Source: Armatimonadota bacterium (GTDB taxonomy: Bacteria; Armatimonadota; Fimbriimonadia; Fimbriimonadales; Fimbriimonadaceae). Taken from it: a stretch of DNA of 64,000 nt. Each line of letters begins with the position of its first letter. Position 1 is the first letter of the stretch. The position numbers and the translations under genes were made by a program. The stretch spans positions 434,001 to 498,000 of the forward strand of contig JAFDWX010000001.1 of the NCBI GenBank assembly GCA_018268255.1, in the 5' to 3' direction. Shown in pieces: positions 50,678 to 59,653 of the stretch. Under the pieces are notes generated by a model, which saw only the letters and a program-made list of their open reading frames with translations, was not told where the DNA came from and searched no databases.

Positions 50678-51733
50678 CTACCGGAATCGGGCTTGCAGCT
50701 TCTCCAGTTCTTCTGAACCGGGGCAAAGCTGCTCGAAGGGCAGGCTGTGCAGCGGCCCCGGCACCACTCCGTTTTGCTCGGTCATATCGGGCAAACCTGT
50801 GGAGACGTACAACAGTCCGGTCGCAACCTCGTTCGCTTCTTGCCTCTCTCGCACCATCGCATAGGCTCGATCGCGGTCCGTCGGGTCGTAGTTGGCATCC
50901 ACTTTATGGAGGCGGAGCACGCTATGGTCGTGCATCACGACTTCCTTTACTGCCCCGGGCTCGTACTCGGTGGTGATCTCGTGCCTCAGAGGCACAAAAT
51001 CCGCTTGGACCACTTCCACTTGGTGTTTGCGTGTATAGGCGTAGCTCTTGGTTGAACCTTCGTGGTCGTTGAAGGTCACGCACGGCGAAATGATGTCGAT
51101 GAATGCAAATCCCTTGTGCGTCAGACCTGCTTCGATCAATTCCACCAATTGCTCTTTGTCGCCCGAGAAGCTGCGGGCCACAAAGGTAGCTCCGAGAGTC
51201 AGCGCGATGAGAACCGGATCAATCGGTTTCATCAGATTCGCTTCGCCCCGCTTGCTGGTTGAGCCAACATCCGCGGAAGCCGAGAACTGCCCTTTGGTTA
51301 GGCCATACACGCCGTTGTTCTCCAAGAGATACAGGAGATTGACGTTGCGTCGGATCGCGTGGCTGAGCTGTCCGAAGCCGATGGAGAGAGAATCGCCGTC
51401 ACCCGATACGCCGATCAGCGTGAGATCTGGATTCGCAGCATTGGCTCCGGTCGCAATCGAAGGCATCCGGCCGTGGACACTGTTGAACCCATGAGCTTCT
51501 TTGAGAAAATAAGCTGGTGTCTTTGAGGAACATCCGATTCCGGAGAGCTTGCCAACGGTATGAGGCGGAATGTCCAGTTCCCAGAACGCCTGGACGATTG
51601 CGGCGGTAATGGAATCGTGGCCGCAACCAGCGCAAAGAGTGCTCATGCCGCCTTCGTAATCTCGCCGAGTTAGGCCGACCGCGTTCTTTTTGAGCGACGG
51701 ATGATGGGGCTTGGGTTTTGTCAGATAGCTCAT
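50678..51733 (-). CDS. 2-oxoacid:ferredoxin oxidoreductase, beta subunit
   Basis: 351 residues from the ATG at 51733, which overlaps the alpha stop as ATGA. Thiamine diphosphate-binding subunit: STLCAGCGHDSI near the start, the TPP/magnesium motif VSGDGDSLSIGFGQ and NGVYGLTKGQ. It lacks a separate 4Fe-4S domain. With alpha it oxidatively decarboxylates a 2-oxoacid (2-oxoglutarate is typical of KorAB) to the acyl-CoA, reducing ferredoxin. Confidence 0.9.
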   Translation of the reverse strand: MSYLTKPKPHHPSLKKNAVGLTRRDYEGGMSTLCAGCGHDSITAAIVQAFWELDIPPHTVGKLSGIGCSSKTPAYFLKEAHGFNSVHGRMPSIATGANAANPDLTLIGVSGDGDSLSIGFGQLSHAIRRNVNLLYLLENNGVYGLTKGQFSASADVGSTSKRGEANLMKPIDPVLIALTLGATFVARSFSGDKEQLVELIEAGLTHKGFAFIDIISPCVTFNDHEGSTKSYAYTRKHQVEVVQADFVPLRHEITTEYEPGAVKEVVMHDHSVLRLHKVDANYDPTDRDRAYAMVRERQEANEVATGLLYVSTGLPDMTEQNGVVPGPLHSLPFEQLCPGSEELEKLQARFR

Positions 51734-53529
51734 GCTGTCACCATCAAATTGGAGTGCACACCGGAGAGCACCTCTTGTGCACACAGCGGGAGTCCGGAAT
51801 AGAATCGGAGCGGCACCATCTTCTCCAGCGGCACTTTCGCCTCAAGAGCTAGCAGAGACCGCAACTGGCCATCCCGGTTCTGCTCCACCACAAAGTTGGT
51901 TTCGTGGGAGAGAAGGAACTGCGTTACCTCGTCGCTGAACGGGAATCCTCGGACACGCATAAAGTCAACCTTGATCCCTTCAGCGGCTAGTTTGTCCACT
52001 GCCTCCAAACATGCTGCGTTGCACCCACCCACGGTCACAATCGATAATTTTGCGCCCTCGGTTCGCCGTATGATCGGCGCGGGCACGGCGTTGGCTGCAT
52101 TCTCGATCTTGCGAGCGATGCGGTCCAAGACTTCTTGATACTCGTCAGAGTCTTCCGTATACCCACCGAACTTGTTATGGCCAGAGCCACGCGTGAAGGT
52201 AGCTCCCTTCGGATGAACCCCAGGCAGTGTGCGGTAGGCGATCCCATCTCCGTCGGCATCGTAGTAGCGCCAAAACGTTTTGATATCTTCGAGCTGCTCG
52301 GCATTGAGCACCTTGCCGCGATCGGGTCGATAGGAGTCATCCCACTTGAGCTTGGGAACCATCCAGTCGTTCATGCCGATATCGAGATCGGTGAGGACCA
52401 TCACCGGAGTTTGGAACCTCTCAGCCAGATCAAAGGCGTTCGCGGCCATCTCGAAAGCTTCCTTTGGGTCGGCCGGATAAAGATTGATATGCTTGGTGTC
52501 GCCGTGAGAAGCATACGCGCAGATCATCAGGTCGCACTGTTGAGTCCTCGTCGGCATTCCTGTGGAAGGTCCGGTTCTTTGGACATCAAACAGAACGGTC
52601 GGCACTTCAGCGTAGTAGGCAAGTCCAAGAAACTCGGACATCAGCGAGACGCCCGGGCCAGATGTCGGCGTGAAGGCTCTTGCGCCAGCCCACGAAGCTC
52701 CTATGACCATTCCAATGGCCGAAAGCTCGTCTTCGGCTTGGATAATCGCGTACCGGTTCTTTTTGGTTTCGGGATCGACGCGAAATCGTTGGCAGAAGCC
52801 CTTAAACCCTTCCATCATCGAAGTGGAAGGCGTGATGGGATACCATGCTCCGACGGTTGCACCAGCGTACACGCATCCCAATGCTGCTGCTGTATTCCCA
52901 TCGATCAATATGGAATCCTTCGTCTCGTCCATAGCCTCCAGGTGGATAGGCAATGGGCAATTGAAGTGGTTTTTCGCGTACTCGAAACCTAGGGCGATTG
53001 CTTTTTCATTGGAGTCCAGTAACGCTGGCTTGCGAGAATATTTCTCTTTCGTGAGTTCGGAAATGATCTCCGGACTGATCCCAAGGAGGGCAGCCAATGC
53101 GCCCGCATAGGCGATGTTCTTCATCAGGATGCGCTCGCGAACGCCCTTGAATGCTTCGTTGCAGAGTTCGGCAAGCGGCACACCCAAGTAGGTCACATCG
53201 TCGCGAACCAAGTCGCTGTTGAGGGGCCAAGTCGAATCGTAGAGCAACCAACCTCCCGCCCGAACCTCAGCGATATCCTTGCTGTATGTCGCCGGATTAA
53301 GCGCGACCATCAGGTCGAATATTGGCGTACGAGCCGTATAGCCATTCTTATTGACCCGGATTTCGTACCACGTTGGCAATCCCTGGATGTTGGATGGAAA
53401 GAGGTTTTTTCCCGTGACGGGAACACCCATCCGGAAAATTGCCTGCATGATCAGGCTGTTGGCACTGGCTGAACCGGTACCGTTCGCCGTTGCGATTTTG
53501 AAAGCGAAGTCGTTAATTTGGTTGCTCAT
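51730..53529 (-). CDS. 2-oxoacid:ferredoxin oxidoreductase, fused gamma-alpha subunit
   Basis: 599 residues. The N-terminal gamma domain (about 1-180: DFAFKIATANGTGSASANS) is fused to the alpha pyrimidine-binding domain (about 210-600: GNTAAALGCVYAGATVGAWYP, AEDELSAIGMVIGASWAGA). The fused form is the one used by KorAB-type enzymes of aerobes and microaerobes. Coupled at both ends by 4-bp overlaps to the beta gene and to the Fe-S flavoprotein. Confidence 0.92.
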   Translation of the reverse strand: MSNQINDFAFKIATANGTGSASANSLIMQAIFRMGVPVTGKNLFPSNIQGLPTWYEIRVNKNGYTARTPIFDLMVALNPATYSKDIAEVRAGGWLLYDSTWPLNSDLVRDDVTYLGVPLAELCNEAFKGVRERILMKNIAYAGALAALLGISPEIISELTKEKYSRKPALLDSNEKAIALGFEYAKNHFNCPLPIHLEAMDETKDSILIDGNTAAALGCVYAGATVGAWYPITPSTSMMEGFKGFCQRFRVDPETKKNRYAIIQAEDELSAIGMVIGASWAGARAFTPTSGPGVSLMSEFLGLAYYAEVPTVLFDVQRTGPSTGMPTRTQQCDLMICAYASHGDTKHINLYPADPKEAFEMAANAFDLAERFQTPVMVLTDLDIGMNDWMVPKLKWDDSYRPDRGKVLNAEQLEDIKTFWRYYDADGDGIAYRTLPGVHPKGATFTRGSGHNKFGGYTEDSDEYQEVLDRIARKIENAANAVPAPIIRRTEGAKLSIVTVGGCNAACLEAVDKLAAEGIKVDFMRVRGFPFSDEVTQFLLSHETNFVVEQNRDGQLRSLLALEAKVPLEKMVPLRFYSGLPLCAQEVLSGVHSNLMVTA

Positions 53530-55337
53530 GGGGCTACCACCTCAGCAGGTGCCGCCTCCGCACCTTCGAACGAAATTCCCGCGTGGGGATTTAGCAAATA
53601 GAACTTGCGCATATCCCAGGCGTAGGTTGGGCACCGTTCAGCACAAAGGCCGCAGTGTAAACAGAGATTTTCGTCTTTGACCATGATGCGGCCAGTTTGT
53701 TTAAGCGGGCCAGAGGCGAAAAGACCTTGGTTAGGATTGAGAGCAGGCGCCTTGAGTCGAGCCTTCACCTGTTCTTCCTCTCCATCCTGCGTGATGGTGA
53801 GACAGTCCACCGGGCAAATATCGAGACAAGCATCGCACTCGATGCATGCCGATTCGGTGAAGTGCGTTTGCACATCGCAATTGAGGCAGCGCTGAACTTC
53901 CTGCCAAGTCTGTTCGGCATTGAATCCAAGCTCTACTTCTTTGGAGAGATCAACAAATCTCTGGTGCAGGTCGATGTGCACCATTTTTTGTCGTGCGGCA
54001 GCACTGTAGTTATTGCTGTAGGACCACTCGTGCAGCCCCATCTTGGTACTGGAGAGCGTTTGTCCTTGAGGTGGCCGCTCGGTGATCGGCTTGCCCATGC
54101 AGTACTGATGGATTGAGATCGCAGCTTGGTGACCATGCTCTACAGCCCAGATAATGTTGGCTGGCCCAAAGGCGGCGTCTCCGCCAAAGAACACCCCTTC
54201 GCGCGTGGACATGTATGTGATCTTGTCCACAACGGGCACGTCCCACTTGTCGAATTCCAGACCGATCTCACGCTCGATCCAGGGGAACGCGTTTTCTTGC
54301 CCGATCGCAAGGATCACGGTGTCGCACGGAATGGTGACGTTCTGTTTGAATTCCTGAACCAGCTTGCCGTCGATCTCTTGCGAGGTGAACTCCTCGAATT
54401 CCATCCCGACTAGCGTGCCGTTTTCCACCACAAACCGCACCGGAGAAAGATTCTCCATGATGTGGACATGCTCTTCCTCGGCGTCTTCGAGCTCCCACGG
54501 CGATGCTTTGAAATACTTTCGAGTTTTGCGCGCGACCACCTTGACGTCATTCGCGCCGAGACGCTTGGCCGAGCGGCAGCAGTCCATCGCCGTATTGCCC
54601 ACGCCGATGATGACAACGTTCTTGCCTACAGAATCGATATGGCCGAAGTGGATATTTTCCAGCCACTCGATTCCGATGAATATCTGATCTGAATCGTAGC
54701 GACCGGGCAAAACGAGCTCTTTGCCCTTTGGTGCTCCGCTCCCGACGAACACTGCATCGTACTCTTCGGAATCGAGCAGAGCCTTGAGACTTTCGACCGG
54801 CGTGTTGCAGCGCAGATCGACTCCCATGTCGACGATGTAGCCAATTTCCTCATCCAAAACCTCTTCTGGGAGGCGAAACGCGGGAATGTTGATCCGCATC
54901 AACCCGCCAGCACGAGGCCCCTTCTCGAAAATGGTGACCTGGTAGCCGAGGGGCATCAGATCATTCGCTACAGTTAGTGATGCCGGACCTGCGCCGATCA
55001 GAGCAACCTTCTTGCCGTTCTTTTCCATCGGGATGGCAGGCAGACGATCTCGGATGTCCTCTTTATTATCTGCGGCAACTCGTTTGAGTCGGCAAATTGC
55101 AACGGCCTTCCCATCCACGCGCGTCCGCCGACACGCGGGTTCGCACGGTCGATCGCAAACTCGCCCCAGGATTCCCGGAAAGACGTTCGACTTCCGGTTA
55201 AGCATGTAAGCGTCGTCGAACCTACCTTGGGCAATTAGGCGAATGTACTCAGGCACGTCGGTGTGGGCCGGACACGCCCACTGACAATCGACGACCCTGT
55301 GGTAATAATCAGGCGTCGCCACGTTGGTGCGCTGCAT
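53526..55337 (-). CDS. GltD-like FAD/NAD(P) oxidoreductase with a C-terminal 2[4Fe-4S] ferredoxin domain
   Basis: 603 residues. N-terminal Cys-rich segment (CQWACPAHTD, GRVCDRPCEPACRR), a GltD-like two-dinucleotide core (ALIGAGPASLTVAND for FAD, VVIIGVGNTAMDCC for NAD(P)H) and a C-terminal ferredoxin pair (CIECDACLDICPVDC and CLHCGLCAERCP). No glutamate synthase large subunit is nearby. Its overlap with the oxidoreductase alpha gene suggests it passes electrons between ferredoxin and NAD(P). First gene of the unit. Confidence 0.88.
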   Translation of the reverse strand: MQRTNVATPDYYHRVVDCQWACPAHTDVPEYIRLIAQGRFDDAYMLNRKSNVFPGILGRVCDRPCEPACRRTRVDGKAVAICRLKRVAADNKEDIRDRLPAIPMEKNGKKVALIGAGPASLTVANDLMPLGYQVTIFEKGPRAGGLMRINIPAFRLPEEVLDEEIGYIVDMGVDLRCNTPVESLKALLDSEEYDAVFVGSGAPKGKELVLPGRYDSDQIFIGIEWLENIHFGHIDSVGKNVVIIGVGNTAMDCCRSAKRLGANDVKVVARKTRKYFKASPWELEDAEEEHVHIMENLSPVRFVVENGTLVGMEFEEFTSQEIDGKLVQEFKQNVTIPCDTVILAIGQENAFPWIEREIGLEFDKWDVPVVDKITYMSTREGVFFGGDAAFGPANIIWAVEHGHQAAISIHQYCMGKPITERPPQGQTLSSTKMGLHEWSYSNNYSAAARQKMVHIDLHQRFVDLSKEVELGFNAEQTWQEVQRCLNCDVQTHFTESACIECDACLDICPVDCLTITQDGEEEQVKARLKAPALNPNQGLFASGPLKQTGRIMVKDENLCLHCGLCAERCPTYAWDMRKFYLLNPHAGISFEGAEAAPAEVVAP

Positions 55338-55344
55338 AAGGAAT

Positions 55345-55350
55345 ATTATA
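55345..55350 (-). promoter_or_regulatory. -10 TATAAT for the oxidoreductase operon
   Basis: TATAAT on the minus strand ends 7 nt before the ATG at 55337. AAGGAAT is the plus-strand gap; the mRNA side ATTCCTT is not a ribosome site. Consistent with a leaderless start. No clear -35. Confidence 0.55.
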
Positions 55351-55427
55351 TTCGCCGGGGTTTCAGGTATTCCTGCGAAAATTTCGTGGGTTTTTGCCTA
55401 TCCTTGCAGTGGTGGCCTATTTAAGGG

Positions 55428-56963
55428 TCAGTGGCGCTCAGCCATCACCCTATAGGTGCAGGCTACTTCGCCCGTCTTCCGAGAGGCAGATTCGTCTTGA
55501 TCGAGATAGGACCGGATATAGTCCACTTTCACAGCATCCTTCGAAACAGTGACAAAGAGGAAGCCGGAGTTGGGATGCTTGATCCCTGATGTGTATCGAT
55601 CTTCGTTGTACGCCTTGTAAGCAGGGTCTGCCGGCATCGGAACCTCCTGATAGATGACCCCGTCCTTCTCCTGCTTGCAAAAGAGGTGATCGTGTCCTTG
55701 GAAGAAAATCGTGACCCCGTGCTTCACCATGAGATCATGAATGGGCATCTCCCATTCAGGTCGCATTTCCTTAAATCGATTTTCTCCATTCCTATCTTGG
55801 CCACCCCACTCATAGAGGTGACAGACCTCAACTCCCCCACGCTGAGTTCCAAGTACGTGATGTGCGAACACAAACTTGAATCTTGACTTGCTGGTCTCTA
55901 AGACCTTCTTAAGCCATTCGTACTGGTCCCTTCCCAGGGTGACTTGCCACAAATCTCGATTTTGCTTTCCTCTCTCACCATCAGCTGCCTTTTCGCCCAG
56001 CCCCGAGTCCACCTGCACCTCCGAGTGCCAGTAGTTATCCAGGACCACGAAGAGCGCATCGCCCCAAGTCCACGAGTAGTAATCTTTAAGTGGGCCGATT
56101 TCCTTTAGCGGAACTTTGTCCCCACCATAAAATCCATTGGGTTCAACTGTTGGGAAATAAGAGTTCCTTGCCTTTTGAGCAAGCACTGCAGCAGTGTGAG
56201 GCGTACCTTCCTTGTTGTAATTGGATAATGATGCCTGCTCGTGATTTCCGTTTATGAGGAAGAGCGAAGCGGCTTGTCCAACCAAACCCAGGAATGGGCG
56301 TTGCAACTCGTAGCGTCCATTGACTGATTCAGCATTAATGGTTTCAAGATTGCTGATGCTAAAGTCGTCTCCCATGCAAATATAGAAATCCGGGTGCATC
56401 TTGGATGCATGTTGGAGGGTCTTAGCATAAAGATCGGGGTTACTCATAAAGGCGCGCTCAGGATGCGAGTCGCCTTGCACGGCAAAGGAAAACTCCGCAC
56501 CTTCCGCGCGCTGCGTATGAAATCTCTGCACCGATCTTGTTACAAACTCACTCGCGGAGTCTTTTCGGTAAGAGATGCGGTAATAGTGTGCACAGTTGGC
56601 CTTCAAGCCTTCAATTGCCATTTCAATGGGCACACCTGCCTCCAACCGCACTTCGCTAGTCTTATTGGTGAGTTCGCTCTGAGAAAACCCGTATTCCATA
56701 AAAGCAATGAGTGGTTCCTCTGCCAAGAGACTAACTGTTAAAGAGTGATCTGAAACTCGACCAAGAACAACTGATAGCAAGGCATACTCCGAAAGCTCGG
56801 AAGGCAGCTTGTAACTACTTCCACCGTGCTGGCCACCTTTGCTTGGCTTACTTTTCTTTTGCCCTCGATTGAGTTGCGCCATGAGCGCGTTCGGAGCGAG
56901 TGCCACGGTCCCGGTCAGCCAAACCAGAAAGTTCCTTCTCGAATACTTGAAATTCATCTTCAT
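55428..56963 (-). CDS. Tat-exported metallophosphoesterase with an N-terminal FN3-like domain
   Basis: 511 residues. Tat signal (KYSRRNFLVWLTG), a basic Gly/Ser linker, a beta-sandwich domain like that of purple acid phosphatases (about 50-150), then a calcineurin-like phosphoesterase: VQGDSHPE, CMGDDFSI, INGNHEQA, FAHHVLG and FQGHDHLF. The usual first D-x-H is read as GDSH. Substrate unknown. Last of three same-direction genes and similar in design to the preceding one; 18 bp apart. Confidence 0.82.
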   Translation of the reverse strand: MKMNFKYSRRNFLVWLTGTVALAPNALMAQLNRGQKKSKPSKGGQHGGSSYKLPSELSEYALLSVVLGRVSDHSLTVSLLAEEPLIAFMEYGFSQSELTNKTSEVRLEAGVPIEMAIEGLKANCAHYYRISYRKDSASEFVTRSVQRFHTQRAEGAEFSFAVQGDSHPERAFMSNPDLYAKTLQHASKMHPDFYICMGDDFSISNLETINAESVNGRYELQRPFLGLVGQAASLFLINGNHEQASLSNYNKEGTPHTAAVLAQKARNSYFPTVEPNGFYGGDKVPLKEIGPLKDYYSWTWGDALFVVLDNYWHSEVQVDSGLGEKAADGERGKQNRDLWQVTLGRDQYEWLKKVLETSKSRFKFVFAHHVLGTQRGGVEVCHLYEWGGQDRNGENRFKEMRPEWEMPIHDLMVKHGVTIFFQGHDHLFCKQEKDGVIYQEVPMPADPAYKAYNEDRYTSGIKHPNSGFLFVTVSKDAVKVDYIRSYLDQDESASRKTGEVACTYRVMAERH

Positions 56964-56981
56964 GAGAAACTATGAACAAAA

Positions 56982-58298
56982 CTAAGACTTGCCGGGTTTA
57001 AGGGAAAACGTATCGACTACCTCACCGTTGGTCAAGGGATTCAACCTCGTCTTGACATATTCGAATTTCGCCTGCGAGGGAGAGACAGAGATGCGGATAT
57101 GCCCCGAACTGCCTAATATCGTGCCACTCCTGTACCCGTATTCCTCAGCATCAGACGTGTTATCGCCCCTGGCTTGGCTTGGTTGCGGGACCTCAAGATA
57201 AGTGATGCCATCTCGCTCCTCGTGTGCATACAGATGATCATGGCCATGGAGAACTGCAGTCACTTTGCAAGCCTTCATGATTGAGTGGATCGGTTCCCCC
57301 CATCCATCTCTGTTTTCGGGAAAGCCCTTCGAATCGCCCCATTCAAACAGATGGGAAACATCAGCCCCGCCTCGAGCATCTTTCCCGAATCCTCCGACGA
57401 GATGATGGATAATCACGAACTTGTATTTGGCTTTGGAAGCGCGCAATGTGTCCTTAAACCACTTAAATTGGTCAGTGCCTAACGTCCAGTTCCAGCCTTC
57501 ATCAGAATTCTTGGGTTTCCTGGTTGTCGCGACAAAGGGATCCAGTACGACAAACAAGGCATCGCCCCATTTCCAACTGTAATAGAGTCCCTTCTCAGGT
57601 GCTCCGGTGTAAAAGCCGTTCTTTTCGATGGTGGGGAAATAGCGCCTTCTGTTTTCCCGAGCCCAATCCGTTGCGCCCGTTTGCCCTTTCTGAACCCATC
57701 CAGTCTCGCCATCATGATTGCCAAGGCAGAGAAACACACTGGACTTCTTTCCTATCAAAGAGAACCAGTACCGCTGTGCTAGGTACTGGCCCAATGCATC
57801 TTGATATCGCGGGTATTTATCGACCATAAACGTGTCGCCTAAGTCGATAAGAAAGTCTGGGTTTTCCCCCAGTTGGTTCTTCAGGCTCGTTTCATAAACA
57901 GCGAGGTCGGAGTTTCCGTCTAGGTGGGAGTCTGCTTGAACTGTGAACAGGAACGACGATCCTGTTGGAGGCGCCGTTACGAATTCACCCTTAAGATCTG
58001 TTTTCCCAGCCGATAGCGTGTATTCGTATCGATGTCCGCCCTTGAGTCCATCTAGGGTGATTGACTTTGGCATTCCCCGATCAAGCTTTCCCGAAACCAC
58101 TTTTGGAGAACCATCAAGCTTTAGAGAGAAGGCTGTGGTTTCGTTGGCCATAAGGTTCAACTTAATCGAAGTGTCCGTTGGAGCACCGGCGATCACATTG
58201 AGTCGGCTTTCCGGAACTTCAGTGCGAAAAACTGGAGGCGGAGGCTCTCCTGCCGAAGCAGTGCTCCTTAATGCTAGCAATAGGATGGCAAGGTTCAT
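56982..58298 (-). CDS. Secreted metallophosphoesterase, paralogue of the next gene
   Basis: 438 residues with a signal peptide (LAILLLALRSTASAG). The same plan as its neighbour without the Tat signal: a beta-sandwich (about 25-115) and a phosphoesterase with VQADSHLD, IDLGDTFM, LGNHDGE, IHHLVGG and HGHDHLYAHEE. Shared features such as YYSWKWGDALFVVLD (YYSWTWGDALFVVLD in the partner) show a common origin by duplication. Starts inside the stop codon of the LTxxQ-repeat gene. Confidence 0.82.
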   Translation of the reverse strand: MNLAILLLALRSTASAGEPPPPVFRTEVPESRLNVIAGAPTDTSIKLNLMANETTAFSLKLDGSPKVVSGKLDRGMPKSITLDGLKGGHRYEYTLSAGKTDLKGEFVTAPPTGSSFLFTVQADSHLDGNSDLAVYETSLKNQLGENPDFLIDLGDTFMVDKYPRYQDALGQYLAQRYWFSLIGKKSSVFLCLGNHDGETGWVQKGQTGATDWARENRRRYFPTIEKNGFYTGAPEKGLYYSWKWGDALFVVLDPFVATTRKPKNSDEGWNWTLGTDQFKWFKDTLRASKAKYKFVIIHHLVGGFGKDARGGADVSHLFEWGDSKGFPENRDGWGEPIHSIMKACKVTAVLHGHDHLYAHEERDGITYLEVPQPSQARGDNTSDAEEYGYRSGTILGSSGHIRISVSPSQAKFEYVKTRLNPLTNGEVVDTFSLKPGKS

Positions 58299-59563
58299 TT
58301 GGTTGGGGCAAAGAAGAATTGATCGCCTTTGATTGAGGTATCGCCCTGCTTCACAGCATCCGAGTAGATGTAATATGGTGCGCTTTTGTATCCATCGAGG
58401 TTCCTAATTTCCACCAGTCGGGCTCGCTGTTCCTTAGTAAGGGTCCGATTTACCTCCGCAAAAGCGGTGGCATACATCCAAGACATCTCCCCGTCAGCCT
58501 CACCATAGCGTCGACACATTTTGATGACTTCATCTCTGTTGGGCCTTGAATTGCTGAGGTACTTCCGCATCTCGGTGGAGATCTTTCTTCGTAGTTCGAC
58601 AGTTTCCTTCAGAAGTGATTTTTGGGACTCGATGACCTTGGTAACAGTGCCTTTTTGCTCCGGTGTCAGTGTGTTCAAAAAGTCTTTGCCACTATCACTT
58701 GTCCTCGAAAGGCTAATATTAAAGTCCCGTTTCCCCATTGCCGGCATGTCTTTCATGTAAAAGCCGCCAAAGTAGGTTCCATGACGCTCTGGGCAGAAGT
58801 AAGTGTCCGCATCTATTGATCCGGCATACCAGCTATAAAACTCACTGGCGTAAGTCATGAATGCGACGGATTCCATTTTTGACTTAGCCGGACCCAATTT
58901 CCGCATTTCTTCGCGTTCATCCACATCTGGCCAGGTTGAAAAATCTCCGAACTTCACCTTGGAGAAGAAGGATTTCTGGTCTGCAGTCAGACTTAATGCA
59001 ACCTTACCGAATACCTCTGCACGCCTGAGGCTCATTTCTCCGTCCTTAGCAAAGATGTTTCCGACATACTCCCTAACGGCTTCTTTGTTAAGCCCGCGTG
59101 ATCCCGAGGGATACTTAGCCTGTAGATTGTCGCAAAATGCTCTGATTAGTGGGAGCCGCATCTTTGCTAACTCGATGTATTGAGGCTCTTGTTCTAGTGC
59201 CAACTGATGAAAGGCATCAAGTTGTTTGGCGTCCAGTGTTTTTAGCACATTTCCGGCAAGCCGACTGAGGAACTTTGGATTATGTCCCGCTTGATCCTGG
59301 TCGATATCGCGAAGGTATTGAAACCCGAAGTAGTCGCAAACCTTTCCAGGAGGAATAAAGGTAGATGCGCCAAAATCTCCAGTTATGAAGGCTAACCCAC
59401 TAAAGGCGATCGTGTGGAGCTGAGCGTTATCGCTGATGGCTTGGTCTATGGTGTAAACACTGCCCTTGCGGCCGCGGGGTGACTCGTTTGGTTGAGCACT
59501 AGCGAGTGTGGTTAACGTGGCTAGTACGAATATCGATTGAAGGAACTTGGCCCTGCGGTTCAT
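58295..59563 (-). CDS. Secreted helical protein with LTxxQ motifs and an internal duplication
   Basis: 422 residues with a signal peptide ending LASAQ (about 24). Mostly helical. It has four LTxxQ-like motifs (LDAKQ 110, LTADQ 192, LTPEQ 299, LTKEQ 375), the mark of Spy/CpxP-type periplasmic proteins. The pattern DGEMS-x3-A-x2-F-x2-V-x3-LTxxQ occurs twice (174-196 and 357-379), about 183 residues apart, so the protein consists of two related halves. Nothing this long with that repeat is familiar to me. Coupled by 4 bp to the phosphoesterase gene. Confidence 0.65.
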   Translation of the reverse strand: MNRRAKFLQSIFVLATLTTLASAQPNESPRGRKGSVYTIDQAISDNAQLHTIAFSGLAFITGDFGASTFIPPGKVCDYFGFQYLRDIDQDQAGHNPKFLSRLAGNVLKTLDAKQLDAFHQLALEQEPQYIELAKMRLPLIRAFCDNLQAKYPSGSRGLNKEAVREYVGNIFAKDGEMSLRRAEVFGKVALSLTADQKSFFSKVKFGDFSTWPDVDEREEMRKLGPAKSKMESVAFMTYASEFYSWYAGSIDADTYFCPERHGTYFGGFYMKDMPAMGKRDFNISLSRTSDSGKDFLNTLTPEQKGTVTKVIESQKSLLKETVELRRKISTEMRKYLSNSRPNRDEVIKMCRRYGEADGEMSWMYATAFAEVNRTLTKEQRARLVEIRNLDGYKSAPYYIYSDAVKQGDTSIKGDQFFFAPTK

Positions 59564-59653
59564 CAGACAGCATCAACGTCGCGAAGAGCACATTGTTCAA
59601 TGAAAATGCGAGAAATTGCTGTCCACGGATCAACCCGCAACTAGTGCTGCCTC

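Noticed and set aside
53526-55337. Glutamate synthase small subunit
   Set aside because: The N-terminal similarity to GltD is real, but there is no large subunit, and the C-terminal ferredoxin and the coupled oxidoreductase genes point to ferredoxin:NAD(P) electron transfer.
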